A stretch of 64,000 nucleotides of DNA from Anaeramoeba flamelloides (GCA_027625915.1 JANTQA010000047.1:12524001-12588000), one strand, 5' to 3'. Shown: positions 1-13,509, counted from the first letter of the stretch. Made by a program: numbers and translations. The notes: generated by a model from the letters alone, not told the origin.

Positions 1-297
1 CAAATTTTAACCGATCAGCCAGAAAATCCAGAGTTTCGGAAAAGTACAATCAAAATAAGGGAAATTGGTATTGAAGTTTGGTTGTCGAAGATAGGAACCT
101 TGAAGAGTTGCAAATGGGATAATGATCCAAAATTGTATACAGATAAAAATGATATCATGGTGTTTTACATTGTTGAGCCGAGTGGATTAGATTATTTTAT
201 TATTAAATTCAATAATTTGATTTTAAAAAGAACCATAATTTTTCTAATTTTAATTTATAACCAATCCAAGGGCAAAGATCCTCAAATAGGAGAATAA
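1..297 (+). CDS. 3' end of an unrecognised gene, cut by the window edge
   Basis: The first forward frame is open from base 1 to a TAA at 295-297, giving about 98 residues with no need for a start codon. The first half has ordinary protein composition (mixed charges, Trp, Cys, for example REIGIEVWLSKIG and TDKNDIMVFYIVEPSG). The last 30 residues are rich in Leu, Ile and Phe and may already be non-coding. I do not recognise a family. It could be the tail of a real gene, a last exon whose true splice end lies near base 200, or a decayed transposon fragment. Existence as a functional gene is uncertain. Confidence 0.3.
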   Translation, partial: QILTDQPENPEFRKSTIKIREIGIEVWLSKIGTLKSCKWDNDPKLYTDKNDIMVFYIVEPSGLDYFIIKFNNLILKRTIIFLILIYNQSKGKDPQIGE

Positions 298-444
298 TCC
301 AACAACAAAATACGTCAATCCGAATAATGTTAATACAGAAATTTTTCATCCCTTAAATAAATATTTTGCAGAAGGTCAAACAAATAAATAGCCGTTTGTC
401 AAGTTGGAAAATTTGCAAAAAAATGAATCCTTCAATTAAACCCC

Positions 445-965
445 ATTCCAAAAATTTGGACAAACCCAAAATCAAAAATAGGCAAACAAAAAATCCACAA
501 TTTATTATATTTTTCCAAACCTAATATAAAATCACATTTAAGATAATAGAGTATTAATGTTTTTATAAGTAATCATTTTCATCCAAATAAAAGAAAAAAA
601 TATAAAATGAAAAAAAAAAAAAACAGGTGTGTCCAAAATGATGAAACGAGCTGAACAAAAAATATATTGATAAATTGGTTGAAATTTCACCAAAAATTGT
701 TGATCGATCAATTGATAAGATACCATCAACCAATTGTATTTCATTTTTCAATTAGTCAAACTCAACACAAACCTTCTATCAACCATCGAAAAAAATAACA
801 GATCTAACGAAACAGATTACAAAAACTGGAAAAAGGGAAATGAAAACAATACAAAAAAGACAAAAAATGAAATAGTTTGTAAAATCAAAAATCTTTCCCA
901 AATTGAGTTAAAATGTATTATTGCTATTCTTATAACAGTTTAAACTGTGTCCAAATTTTTGGAAT
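445..965. mobile_element. Possible Tc1/mariner-like remnant with 18-bp inverted repeats
   Basis: An 18-bp perfect inverted pair, ATTCCAAAAATTTGGACA at 445-462 and its complement at 948-965, flanks about 485 bp. The pattern 'CCAAAAATTTGGACA' read inwards is like the ends of many Tc1-type elements. The inside has short coding-like runs on the plus strand but no readable transposase. The repeat core is partly self-palindromic, which raises the chance of coincidence. Target-site duplications are not evident. Confidence 0.4.
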
Positions 966-1572
966 TTAGTTTAGTTGCAATTTGTATGTCCCTACGACCC
1001 AAAAAACATTAAAAATTGAAAACTGATCAAATACCTTCCATTAAAAAATTTAAAAAAACAAAATGAAAAAATAAAAATAAATAAAGTTTCAATTTAACTT
1101 TTTCTTGAAAACATTTTTTGCCAAAATGATTGAATTCAAACTTGAAAATATGTATATTTTTATATACAATATCTTATTTTAACTCATTTACTAAAACAAA
1201 TTCGAAATTATGGGAATTTTATTTTCACAAAAGGGACTAATTTGGTTTTCAAATGTTTTTTTTATTTTCAAATGGTAAAATTAAAAAAAAAGTTATTTAA
1301 AAAGACAAATTCTCTGGAAAAGTATTCTAATTTAATATATTAGCTTATTCTTTGATTTCAAAATTTTCTCAAGTCCAATTTTTAAAAAAAAAATAAAAAA
1401 GTGCGCAGTAATTTCAAAAAATATTTTCGATATTCAAAAGTTGGGAGTGTTTTTATTCTAAAAAAAAATATCCCAGTGGTTAATTGAATTAAGTTATAAG
1501 GCTAGATTTCGAAAAATATTAATCATAAAAAAATAGTGCTTAATTTTATTAAGGGCATATGAACAGGAATTA
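966..1572. other. Non-coding AT-rich stretch
   Basis: Only A/T tracts and short random frames are visible. I see no gene, RNA or repeat that I can support here. Confidence 0.5.
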
Positions 1573-2521
1573 TTGCAAATTAATTTTACAATTGAACAAT
1601 ATTATTTGCAGTGTGGTGTAGATTTTCAAGTGTATTTAATGGTGAAACGGGAATTCACATTTGAGACAGGATTTTTGAAAATTAGAAAGTGGGGGGGGGT
1701 TAATTATCCTATCAATTATCAGCGAAATTCGCGAAATTCGATTAGGTCCCAAATTTAAAAGAATCCCTTTTCCAAACGATGATAAATTATTTTTAATCAA
1801 AACAATTACTTTTTATAAAATTAATTTTTTTAATTTTAAAACAAAAAATAAAGTTCGAAATATCAATCATAATAATGGTGATGATAGTAATCATGGTGAT
1901 TTTGATTGTTTCGGTAGTGATGATAGTTTTGGTAGTGATGACAGTCATAAAAATAATAATAAAAATATCAATTATGTGATAATGGTGGCAGAATCAACTA
2001 AAGATAGAGATTTGATTATTTCCGCTATTTTATATTTTATTGAACAAAAAAGGCCATTAATACTTAAAAAAAGAAATAAATATCATGAAATTTTAAAAAC
2101 TTGGAAATTTATAAAACCTTTGATAAAAAAAATTAAAATGTGCAACTAATAAAAAGAATATTAAAGATTCCTTTATTGAGCAATCCTCTGGTATTGGGTA
2201 TGGTGATTATGATTCTGATGATGATGGTGATGATGATGGTGATGATGATGATAATTCATCCAAGTAGACTTTTTCCAATTAGATTAAAATAATTATAATA
2301 ATAATACATATTATTAATAATTATAATTATAATAATGAGAACGATAAAGAAAATAACAGTTATTGTGAAGAGGGTGGTGAAATTTATAAATATGGTGGAA
2401 ATAATGGCAGCGATCATGAAAGAAATGAAGAAAATATGGAATATGACCATTGTGGTTATAATTCTGATACAAGTCGTGATATTGGTGGTGGGGGGAGTAA
2501 TGGTTATGAAGGTGGCGATTA
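1573..2521 (+). pseudogene. Coding-like stretches rich in Asp, Gly, Asn; unknown, probably decayed or spliced gene
   Basis: Three forward frames in turn carry protein-like sequence. About 1573-1700 in one frame reads ...MVKREFTFETGFLKIRKW. From 1679 to a stop near 2150, another frame carries repeated GSDDSFGSDD-type units and then a normal-looking segment (ESTKDRDLIISAILYFIEQ). About 2150-2265 ends in a run of DDDGDDDGDDDD. About 2281-2521 carries an N/G/E-rich segment (EEGGEIYKYGGNNGSDHE) ending in GGD and TAA. A run of nine G lies at 1691-1699, at the first change of frame. The composition is far from random AT-rich spacer. It may be one old gene with several breaks or a gene with introns I cannot place. 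No family is recognised. Confidence 0.35.
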
Positions 2522-2574
2522 AGATGATTAAGACTATTATGGAACTGATAAAGGCATACATATTTTAAATTCAA

Positions 2575-5500
2575 ATGTAACTAAATATTCTTGGAAAAAA
2601 TCAAATTCAAAGATAAAAAACTTCGGAAAAGAAAAAAATAAATTATAAACTATATTCAGAATCAAAATATAAAACAAAATTAATTTCAATTTTAATGATA
2701 ATATTGATGTTTGCACTAATAATATTTTTTTGTGCTTTTATATTGGGTCAATAATAATAATGAAAATAATTGGAAATTGGGAAAGAATCTATTAATTTTT
2801 TAATTATTAAATAATTTCATTTTGTAAAATATTTTATATTTTATTATTAAATTTATAAAAATTCTTTTAAAATGAACAAATAATCCTTTTTAATTCAATT
2901 TTAAATTAAACATTATATAATTTTAATTTTTTTTATTTTTGACTATTGAAAATTTTTTTGGATACATTAGAAGATTTTTGGCAAAAATCTTTTTTTTCTC
3001 AAAATTCTCATTTATTTTGAAATTATTACTATTATTTTTTAAAAAAATTAGTTACTGAAACAATCCTTTTTATAAAATCAATTGTTTAGATATTTTTTAA
3101 AAATATAAAATATGTAGGTTTATGCTTAATCCCTTATTATTGTTAAAAACTTTTAAGGGTCTAGCCACCATAAAGTCAAATTTTTCACTTTTATAACATT
3201 TTGCAAGAAGATTCGAAACCAACTTTCTTTATTTACTTTGATGGTGTTTAGTTGCTTTTTAGTATTCAAAGTACTTGTTGAAAAACAATTTATTAATTTT
3301 AATTTCAAAGGTAAAATTAGAGGTCACAATAGATTGTTAAGTTTATTTGTTTCATTTACTTTGGAGAATGTTAAATGGTTTAACTTTTATTTTTATCTCA
3401 TCATCTATTGTGGTATTTTATTTTAAGTTTGGATTAAAATCTAATAAATTCTTTTTAAACAAAGGACTTTAAATGAATCAAAATTAAACAAAATCACAAC
3501 TAAATAACAAGACAGTTTTCAGACCCAATTATAAAGTATAAAAAAGTGAAATTGTTGAATTCTTGTATAAGACTCTTATTTTTATTGAAATTACTCAAAA
3601 ATTTGAAAGGAAAAATATTACTTTGATCAATATAAAAAAAATGGTAAACACTCTTAAGTCCAAATCATTTTATTTCAAACCTTTTTGTTAAATATTTTGA
3701 AATGAAACTGCTTTATTTTCAATAATTATTCTATCAAGTGATTATTTTAAGTTGGGAAAATTAAAAATAGAATTAAATCTAATGATTACTATTATCCAGT
3801 GTATTTGTCTTTTTTGTAAATCTAATATAATTATAAGTTGGGATTCAAGGATTTATTACTGAAATAATAAGTATTGTCTATGTAAATGTTCAAACAATCA
3901 AGATATCTAATCAGTTATAAACCCAGAAGAAAAATATTTATTGATCTGACAACTGTTTAATTTGTTTTATTTTAGTTTATTTTTCAAATTTTATTTTTTT
4001 TTTTTGATCTTTAAATTGATCAAATTATTATATAAGGAAGTAAGTACATTTTAAGATTTTCAAAATTGTTAATTGTGATAAGATTACTGAAAAATATTTT
4101 TTGAGTATCACCACATATTGAAACTTTGTAATTAAAACATCACTGATTGTATTATTTGTGATTAGAAAGTTAACCCAAAGTAATTCAGAGTTGAATCTTT
4201 TCATTTTTTCATATTTTGAAACATTTTTTTTTTTTTAAATTTTGAGTTTTATTAAATTTGGTTTTTGATCTCGAAATGTGTTTATATGAATAAGTGAAAT
4301 TAATCAATTGAGTAAATAAAAAAATATACTCCAAAAGATGTGTCTTTGAAACAGATTTTTTCTTTTAGAAGACAAACAGAAAGATTACATTTTCGAATAA
4401 TTTATTGAAATCAAAAATGAAAAAAAAAAAAAATCCATAAAAAAATATTTCCAACGATTTTTTTTCAATATTTTCTTAAATTGGATGAACCCAAACAATT
4501 TATAACCTTGAATTTTTCACCCCATTACTATTTATTATTATTTTAAAAAACATTTTTTTACAAATTTGCTTTCAAAATACTTTTTTCAAATATTTTTTAT
4601 CAAAAAAAAAAAAATAATAACGAATACTATTTCAAAAATGAAAATAAAAGGGTGGAATTCTCGGAATCAAAAAACAGTTACAAAAGATTCAAATCAAAAT
4701 ATAAGAAAATTTTCATGAAAAAATTTCAATCAGATTCAGAATTATTTTGAGTTCTCATTTTAATGGACAATAAATAATTATAAAATCAAACAAATTTGTA
4801 CAATAAATTTTTATTTCGGAAGAGGAAATTAAAAAATATCATATTTTCTGAGCCCAATCAAGAATTAGATGAATTAAATTAAAATGGGATTTTTAAATTC
4901 ATTTTAGAAATTCTTTTGAAATAAAAAGTTATTTGTTGATAAAAAAATCTTAAAAACAAAAGTATTTCCATAAAGAATTAAAAATAAAATCAAATTAAAA
5001 AGATACAAGTGTATTAAATATTACCAATCAGATTAAGAAATAAATAATTTTTAGTTATTTTTATTTTGATCAATCTTTCCATTATTTTGAATTCTAATTT
5101 TTTTTGTTGGTATGAAAATATATTATACTAGGATATATTCCATTTTTGTATTTATTAAAATGTCAATATAGTTTGTTAACAAATGATTTGATTAATTCTG
5201 CTTTGAATAAATTGTGGCACCCCAAATGTGAAAAATGTACTTACTCCCTTAACTAATACTAAAATATGTTAAAATTGCTTAAAAAGTTACAAAGGGGAAA
5301 ATTCAAATAATTTTTAACACTGGTCTAAAGATCAATATCATGATTTGAGATTTAAATCTTATAAAATAGAATCTCACAATTACAAATAATTACACATTCT
5401 AATTAAAACTGATTAGGAATTGAAATAAAAATGCTAAATTAATCTTTACTTATTCGAAATTTATGTTTATTATGAATATAAGTGGGTATTTTAAAAAATG

Positions 5501-6182
5501 TACAAAATAACGAATTTTAAAGATTGGAAAAGTAATAGAAATATTTTGTAGTTTTTTTTTGATTTTAATGTTCTGAAATATTGTGTTAAATTGGTTAATT
5601 GAATTTGAGTAAATATTTTAAAAAATCGTTAAAATGGATCTTATAATAGTTTAATACTTTTAGATAATTCTTTTGAATTTTAATAAATACAAATTTATCC
5701 TTATTTTAGAAAATATTATGAAGCTTTTCTAAGATAAAAATAAAATGTGGTTTAGAATTTTATTAATAATAAGTTACGAAAACAGTTCAAGCAAGGTCGA
5801 AAAAAAAAAAAAGAAATTAAAAAATTAACAGAAAATTGTTTGATAATATTAAAGGGATATTATCAAATAAAGTTAATTGCTTTTTTTAAAAAGGTATGAC
5901 ACTATTAAATTTAAAAATTATCTCGAAATACCAATAAAACCCGAAATTCTCTTTTCTACATAGAAGTTGAAAAAAACATGATTATTATTATAATTATATT
6001 TTGAGATCTCTAAAATAATTATATTTGGGGAATATTTGCCAATCTAGTTGAAATCAAATAATTAAAAAGTATTATATAAATATAATCTTAAAATACAAAG
6101 TGGAATGTTTTAGTCTTATATCTCAAAAAATAATATCCATAAAAAATTCAATAAATTTCTCCAAATTTAATATTTTTTTCAA
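2575..6182. other. Long gene-free AT-rich stretch
   Basis: No convincing coding sequence on either strand. The short open frame at 3238-3426 has the Phe/Leu/Ile bias expected by chance. A weak inverted pair around TTTCACTTTTATA (near 3185 and 3540) may mark another degenerate TIR element. Otherwise only poly-A/T tracts are seen. Confidence 0.5.
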
Positions 6183-6642
6183 ACTGTCGAGAGAAAAATG
6201 TTTGACACAGAAAAATGGTTGGACACCTTTTTTCATTGGGAACATTACTGAAATTGATTATCAAATCCTATTGATAACTGGGTGAATTTTATATAAATCC
6301 GGGTTTAAAGGTGTTACAAGTTCATTAATCTGGGGTGTGTGTAGAATACTCATTTGAATGGTTGATAACTAAAATAGATCATGCTATTTTAACAAAAATC
6401 CAAGTTGTCGTAAAGTTTACTATTAATTCTGAAAATGGTAATTTTTAAACTTGCTTTAGATTATAAGAGATAAGGTTTTGAAAAAGTAGAATTACTTTAA
6501 TTCTTATTCTAATAAGTATATTATTGTTATTTTCTTTAGTTATTTCACAAACGATTGAAATTAAAAATCATTTTCAGTAATGTTCCCAATTAAAAATGGT
6601 GTCCAACTATTTTTCTGTGTCAAACATTTTTCTCTCAACAGT
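6183..6642. mobile_element. Non-autonomous TIR element with about 77-bp arms
   Basis: Bases 6183-6259 and the reverse complement of 6566-6642 agree at about 72 of 77 positions. They begin ACTGT(C/T)GAGAGAAAAATG and include TTTGACACAGAAAAAT and TTGGACACC. The roughly 306 bp between the arms hold no transposase, so this is a MITE-like element of about 460 bp. The GGTTGGACACC core recalls Tc1-type ends. No clear target duplication is visible. The short open frames crossing each arm (both reading REKCLTQKN) are mirror copies of the repeat, not genes. Confidence 0.75.
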
Positions 6643-7276
6643 AAGAAGAACATTTTCTCTGAAATTTTAATTGTTGATATTAGCAAAATTAATGTTTTAG
6701 ATTTTTGTTTTTTTTTAACATTTTTTGAAAATCTAGAACTTAAGAGAAGCAATATAATTTTGAATAAACTATCACACACTTCAATTCGAGTGGTTGATAT
6801 GGTGTTGCTACTCCCCTAAAATCTTTCGTGTAAAATTCCAATTTTTTTCGGTTCAAAATTGAATAAATAATCGAAAAAATAAAGCAAATGAAAAGCAAAA
6901 GTTAGAGTTGGTTGTGGTCGTTAAAAATCCCCGTTTTCAAGATTGTAGGAGATTTGTGATCTCATAAATGGTTTTTCAACAAGGAATTTGGAATTTGTTT
7001 TTTTTGAAAACAACAAAAAAGAATAATAAAAAATGATAAAAATTAATAAAAAGGAATCTATAATTAGACAAACAAAAGAAAAAAAAGTGTTGTTTTATTG
7101 TCTTACATAATTGTTTATTGTTTCTTTTTTGATCAAGACATTTAGTTATTCAAAATAAATAAATAAAAAAACAAAAAAAAAAAAAAATATGTACTAAACT
7201 CGAAAAACTAAACTTTTCAAAATTAAAGATTACTATGACTAAAACTGTAATTTGAATTTTAAATTCAATTTCAATT
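6643..7276. other. Spacer downstream of the Tim16 gene
   Basis: AT-rich, with long A and T tracts, lying on the 3' side of the minus-strand Tim16 gene. The plus-strand frame continuing from the TIR arm to about 6816 has no recognisable content. I see nothing else to report. Confidence 0.45.
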
Positions 7277-7699
7277 TCAATTTTCTTTTTCATTTTCATT
7301 TTCAGTCTCACCCTCTTGACTGTTTTCATTTTGTCGATATTGTGGGGGGTTTTTTTCTAAATGTTCAAGCAAAAGTTTTGTTGACAGCAGGATTTTTTCT
7401 TGCAAATACACCGATCCACCTTTCTCTGGGTTGTTGTCTTCCCAAAGCTTTTCACTTCTCTTTCTTACTAACAAAGGATCTGTCAGCTTTTCGATCCCTA
7501 AGATCGAGAGCGACTCTGGGAGTGTCAAAGGCGATCGGAATTCGATCCCAAAAATGCCTGCAAGAAAGCGTTTCAGAATATTCTTGGAACTTGGGCTATT
7601 CACAGCTGCTGTTTCAGTAAAGGATTTGGAAATCACACTTGTTACGTTTTTTGTGGCTAACCATCCGATTTTGGTCAGATCTTGAAGTGCATAAACCAT
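7277..7699 (-). CDS. PAM16: Mitochondrial-type import motor subunit Tim16/Pam16
   Basis: A 140-residue protein starting at an ATG (complement 7697-7699) and ending in TGA. Family knowledge: Tim16/Pam16 is a J-like protein on the matrix side of the inner membrane. It pairs with Tim14/Pam18 and recruits it to the TIM23 import motor, holding Hsp70 stimulation in check. Seen here: an N-terminal segment typical of the family (residues 1-25), then the degenerate J-like domain at about residues 58-115. That domain contains LTLPESLSILGI, a Trp-Glu-Asp-Asn-Asn turn where true J proteins have HPD, and the signature GGSVYLQEK. The tail after residue 118 is Glu/Asn rich. The length is slightly above the usual 110-130. 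There is no intron. In an anaerobic host it would act in a mitochondrion-related organelle, but that is inference. Identification rests mainly on the GGS-YLQ block and its position. Confidence 0.82.
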   Translation of the reverse strand: MVYALQDLTKIGWLATKNVTSVISKSFTETAAVNSPSSKNILKRFLAGIFGIEFRSPLTLPESLSILGIEKLTDPLLVRKRSEKLWEDNNPEKGGSVYLQEKILLSTKLLLEHLEKNPPQYRQNENSQEGETENENEKEN

Positions 7700-8288
7700 T
7701 TTGGTAATAAAAAGTCTTAGAAATGAAGGTTATGAAAAAATGATTTAAAAGATTCGACCGTTGGAAATGATAAATAGTGTAATTTTGGAGATCCACAATA
7801 TTTCGAAAAATCGACAATTGAAAATGAATCCAGTGCTGTTAATTAGGTTAGAAGAAATTAAGTGGTTTTGGTATTCCTTTCAGTGATCAAAAAAAACCTG
7901 TATAACAAAGTAGAGTACCCTTCAAGATCATCAAAACATTCTTATATTTGCTGATTTTTGAAGTTTTAATAGTTCGTTGATAATAAATACTATTTGTTAA
8001 TAAGAGGTCTTTATATAGAATTATTTTTAAAGATATTTTCCAATTTAAGTTGTTAAAACCTATTTTGAGTTAAATTAAATTTTTTTCAAATTTAAAAGTA
8101 TAAAATTATATAAAAATTTTTATGGAAATATTTATGATACAAAATCATATATTTTAAATGTATTTTTTATTTAACAAATATCTTGCAATAAGGGAACAAA
8201 TTATTTTGACTCTTAAGTAATTATTTATTGTTTTAAATAGGATAAATATTTTTTTTTGATTTTTTTATTTATTTTTGTAGTTAGGTTC
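7700..8288. other. Upstream spacer of the Tim16 gene
   Basis: AT-rich, non-coding on both strands; it should contain the promoter of the minus-strand Tim16 gene. No motif is distinct enough to name. Confidence 0.4.
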
Positions 8289-8560
8289 TCCAGAATTGAA
8301 AAGGGTGGAGTTAAATCAAAGAATTTACTCTATTCTTTTGAATTCCGGAAAACCGCCGTTAGCTTTTTTTAAATTTGAGAAATAAAAAGAAAATTTTTGA
8401 AATTTTCTTTTAATTTTTTAAAATAAAAAAAAGCTAGGCACTTGACGGCACTTCTTTAAGGTTTTTTTTTTCTTTTTGGAAAAAAACTGAAAATTTAATT
8501 ATTTGATTTCAAAAATTAAAAAGAAGCTCGGTGCTTGACAATAACTCTACGGCACTTTCC
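8289..8560. repeat. Palindromic hairpin-repeat module (copy 1)
   Basis: Consecutive imperfect palindromes. The first, 8289-8348, pairs TCCAGAATTGAAAAG...GGAGT with ACTC...CTTTTGAATTCCGGA. The second, about 8355-8445, pairs GCCGTTAGCTTTTTTT with AAAAAAAAGCTAGGCACTTGACGGC around an A/T-rich stem based on GAAATAAA..GAAAATTT. A third partial copy follows to 8560, with the phrases GCACTTGACGGCAC and GTGCTTGACA...ACGGCAC. The same two kinds of module recur in the cluster at 52.9-54.0 kb. GC-richer words such as ACGGC stand out from the background. No coding potential. Confidence 0.6.
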
Positions 8561-9204
8561 CGAATTTCTAATTTTTTTTTTTTTTGAAATTTTTTTAAAG
8601 ATTTCCTTATACTTTTATTTTTGAATAGGGGTAATAAAATTATGGCGTCTTTTTTGTGAATCATATAAAAAATATTATTATTTTTCTATATTGGGATATA
8701 TTGATTTTTTTTAATTCAGTTATTTGGTTTTAGGGTTATTTTCAATGGCTACGTAGTTTCAAAAAAATGTAGTAAAATTGTTATAATTTTATTGGAACGG
8801 GTAAAAAAAAATGAAAAAAATAACATGTCTAAAATTAAAAGTTAATTACACAAAATAGATTCTTTATTAACACCAGACTCTCTCCATTTTTGCTATTCTT
8901 AAAAATCAAAAAGTTATTATTTGTTAATAAAAATCTCTTGTTGGCTTGGTCTGTTGTCTCTATAATTATTCAAAATTGAGGAGACTTGAGTTAAATAAAA
9001 TATGGAATCTTCAGCTGGGACATGTTAATTAGTTATCAAAAAAATCGGATAAATTAAGAATTGGATAGTCTTAAATTCATCTTGCGATCTCCGTTGAGAT
9101 ATTTTTAAGGGGTTTTCAACATAACAAAAAAAAAAGTATGAGAAGTTCAGATCTTAATAAAAAATGGTTTGAGTAAGGTAATAATTCATAGTGTTTATTT
9201 TGAT

Positions 9205-9256
9205 TACTGATAAATTCAAAGAAATATCATAAAATTTTCACTTCATTTTCCATCTG
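9205..9256 (+). repeat. Possible single arm of the CTGGTATTT MITE family
   Basis: The words TTACTGATAAATTCAAAG and then ATAAAATTTTCACTTCATTTTCC match the arm of the elements at 14739-14903 and 63305-63472. No opposite arm was found, so it is a fragment at best. Confidence 0.35.
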
Positions 9257-11159
9257 ATAAATATTTTTACACAAGTTTTGATTAATGCATTGTAAATGTT
9301 TAAATGTGAAGAAACTTTGTAAAATTGGCTTTTCTTTCAAAAGATTTTTTCTCTTGAGTTTTTTTATTTGTTGAGTTAATTGATTTACATAATGGAAATC
9401 GAATTCAAAATTTAATTATATAAATTTGAATTTATCAGTATTTTATTTAGCGAAGAAAGTTGTGAGAATTTTTTGAATTTTTTTTTATTAAATACTAATG
9501 AAAACGTTGATAACTAGTACCATTCAAACTTTAACACTTGTAATTTGACTCATCTCTTAAAAAAAATAAAATAAAAGCTTTTTTGACTCCACCCACGGGA
9601 TATAAACATATCACTTTTTGAGAATTATCATAAGTATATATTTTTTGTCTTCATACTAATAATGAATGATATTCTTTAAAGTTAGCAATTCTAAAATGTG
9701 GGGTATTTACCAAATACTTGATAAGATTTTAATAGATAATAAAAAAAATCTTATTTCTTTATTCCCAAATTTAAATTTTACATAAAAGTATTTATTTGAC
9801 TTTTTCCAATTTAAACAGCCATTTGTGAAAACAATTAAACAAGGTTTTTAATTGGGGACCTATAGAGAAATAGAAAATTCAAAGAAAGATCAATTATTAA
9901 AAAATAAATAATTAAAGGCAAAATGGAAGAACTAAACAAAATGACAGTTTTTCTAATATGATCTTTTGGGTATGGGTTTTTATTTGATTTACCTCTTTGG
10001 AATTGTGATAAAAAATTTATTATTTTGGAGATCTCCAAAAACCACTTTAACATTTTGGATAATGAATGAGTTGTAAATTGTGTCTGTTGATTTGATTGAA
10101 AATAATCTAATGGATTATTCTTTTGAGGTTAATTTATTTCCTCTTTTTATTGGTTTTACTTTTTGTTTTCAGTAATGTTTCTATTGAAATAAAGTATTTC
10201 ACTTTTTTCCCCTTTTTTAAGCAGAATAAACTCAACAAATTAGACAAAGTTGACAAAACTCATTAAAACCTTACCATGTGACAAAAACTTAAGATGGTTT
10301 TTAAAACTTCCGACATCAAATAAAACTGTAACAACTGGTATTTTTTTGATTTACCTGAAAATCTAAAGATCTATGTTTTTCTTTTTTTGGTAAGAAATAT
10401 TGAACAACCAAAAGGGGTGATCCTATGGATTTTCGGTTCCATAAATTTACATGGTTTCTTATCGATCTAAGAAATAGTAAACAAGAGTTTGTTGAAAAAA
10501 ACTTTTTCTCCTTTCAAAAGTAGTTCAAAAATCAGACTTTAAAATTATTTGCTTTTTATTTGAACAGAATCTTGTATTTTGTTGTTTTACTCCCTACCAT
10601 TAAATAATTTCGCAAGAAAGAGAATATAATTTGAACAGGGAAAAGTGTAAAATGTCTTTTTATTTGGTAGAACAAATGTTAACTGATTTTTTACCCTTTT
10701 GTTGTTGTTTTTTTAAGACTGTTTGTCTAACTCTGTTGGCAAGATAATTAGTTATTTTTAATGAATTTCATTCAAAAAAACTAAATGAATCAAAATTGAA
10801 AAGGGTAATTTGGTGAATGGGCTTTCTTTTCGTCGTTGTTTTGTTTTGATGAATGGTTAAAATGAAAATTGAAAAAAGTTTTTAGAAGAAAAAGGGAAAA
10901 AATCAAAAATTGAAAAAATAAAAATGTCTTAAAATATTAAACCAAACTGAAAAAATTGGAGAAACATGCGGAAATCGTTATAAGAAATCTGTGAATTCAA
11001 ACTCTTAAAAAAACTCTAAAACAAATAATTATCTTTAAATACAGAGTTTTGAAATAACTTTTTAAATTTAAAATTATTATCAATGATACCATCTCTTTCA
11101 TTAAAGAAAGGATCACTAAATTAAATATTAAAACAAAATAATGTTGCAAGAAACTCATT
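9257..11159. other. Gene-free stretch upstream of actin
   Basis: AT-rich with no supported gene. The minus-strand open frame at 9835-10053 is hydrophobic and chance-like. Confidence 0.45.
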
Positions 11160-12519
<1,360 letters not shown>

Positions 12520-13100
12520 GTTAATAAAAAAAAAATTTTTTTATTTACTCCTTTCTCTTAATTCTTATATTGTTGTTACTTTATTTAACTTGGTTTTTAA
12601 TTTAATTTTAAGAATTAGGCTTGTTTTTATTTTATATTAACTCAATTTTTTCTTTTGATTATTTTTTTTATTAAGACTCTGAATTTTATTTTAAGAGTTT
12701 ATCTCAACCGTTTCCATTCAAAATAAAATTTTCATCTTATTAATATAAGAAAAAAACTATTTTTTACCACTTTTTTTTTGTTTTTATATTGAATTTTATT
12801 TTTATGACAAATATAAAAATATTTTTAATCTTTTTATAGTTTTTTTGATCAGAGTTGTGATTTTTGCATTAAATGATAATACTTATCCGTTATATACAAA
12901 TGACTAAGAATCTTGACAAATATATTTGACAAATTTTGTAACATTCGGTTGTTTTCAAAAAAGAAAGGAAATGAATTTGATTCAATAAACAACAAGAAAA
13001 AATCGAAAATAATTTTTTTCAAATCGAAAAACTGACAAGCTTCTACACTTACAATGATCTATTAAATGGGATTTTTTGTTACAGCTGTTCCAAGGCTTTA
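12520..13100. other. Actin 3' spacer
   Basis: AT-rich, with repeated TTTTATT words. No gene is seen. Confidence 0.45.
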
Positions 13101-13509
13101 ATAAAATTTTAAATAAAACACAATTGATTTTTCTATTCTGATTTTCTATTTTCAAAAAATTCGGAAATAAGAGTTATTATTCAAAAAAAAATTTCAATAA
13201 ATGAGCTATTATTCAAATTTTTTAAACATCAAAAAAAAAAATTCAAGATCCCCTGAAACTTAAAAATTATTGGTCTAAAAGAGCCCCAAAAAATATCAAT
13301 ATTGACTGATCTTTAAAAATTTACCTTTTTTGAAAAATATTTTAAAGTGCTTCATGAATCTTCAAAATTTTTTTTTTTTTATTGTTTCAAAAATTTGAAT
13401 AATAGCTTATTTATTAAAAAAATTTTGGAATAATAACTCTTATTTCCGAATTTTTTGAAAATAGAAAATCAGAATAGAAAAATCAAATCTGTTTTATTTA
13501 AAATTTTAT
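13101..13509. mobile_element. Foldback element with about 128-bp inverted arms
   Basis: Bases 13101-13230 and the reverse complement of 13382-13509 are nearly identical, with only a handful of differences. They share ATAAAATTTTAAATAAAACA, TTTTTCTATTCTGATTTTC and TCGGAAATAAGAGTTATTATT. Weaker pairing continues inwards, so almost the whole 409 bp can fold into one hairpin. There is no coding capacity. The near-identity of the arms suggests a fairly young element or ongoing arm homogenisation. Target duplications are not clear. Confidence 0.75.

Noticed and set aside
7252-7620. Plus-strand open frames over the Tim16 locus
   Set aside because: They are antisense shadows; the minus strand carries the recognisable Tim16 motifs.
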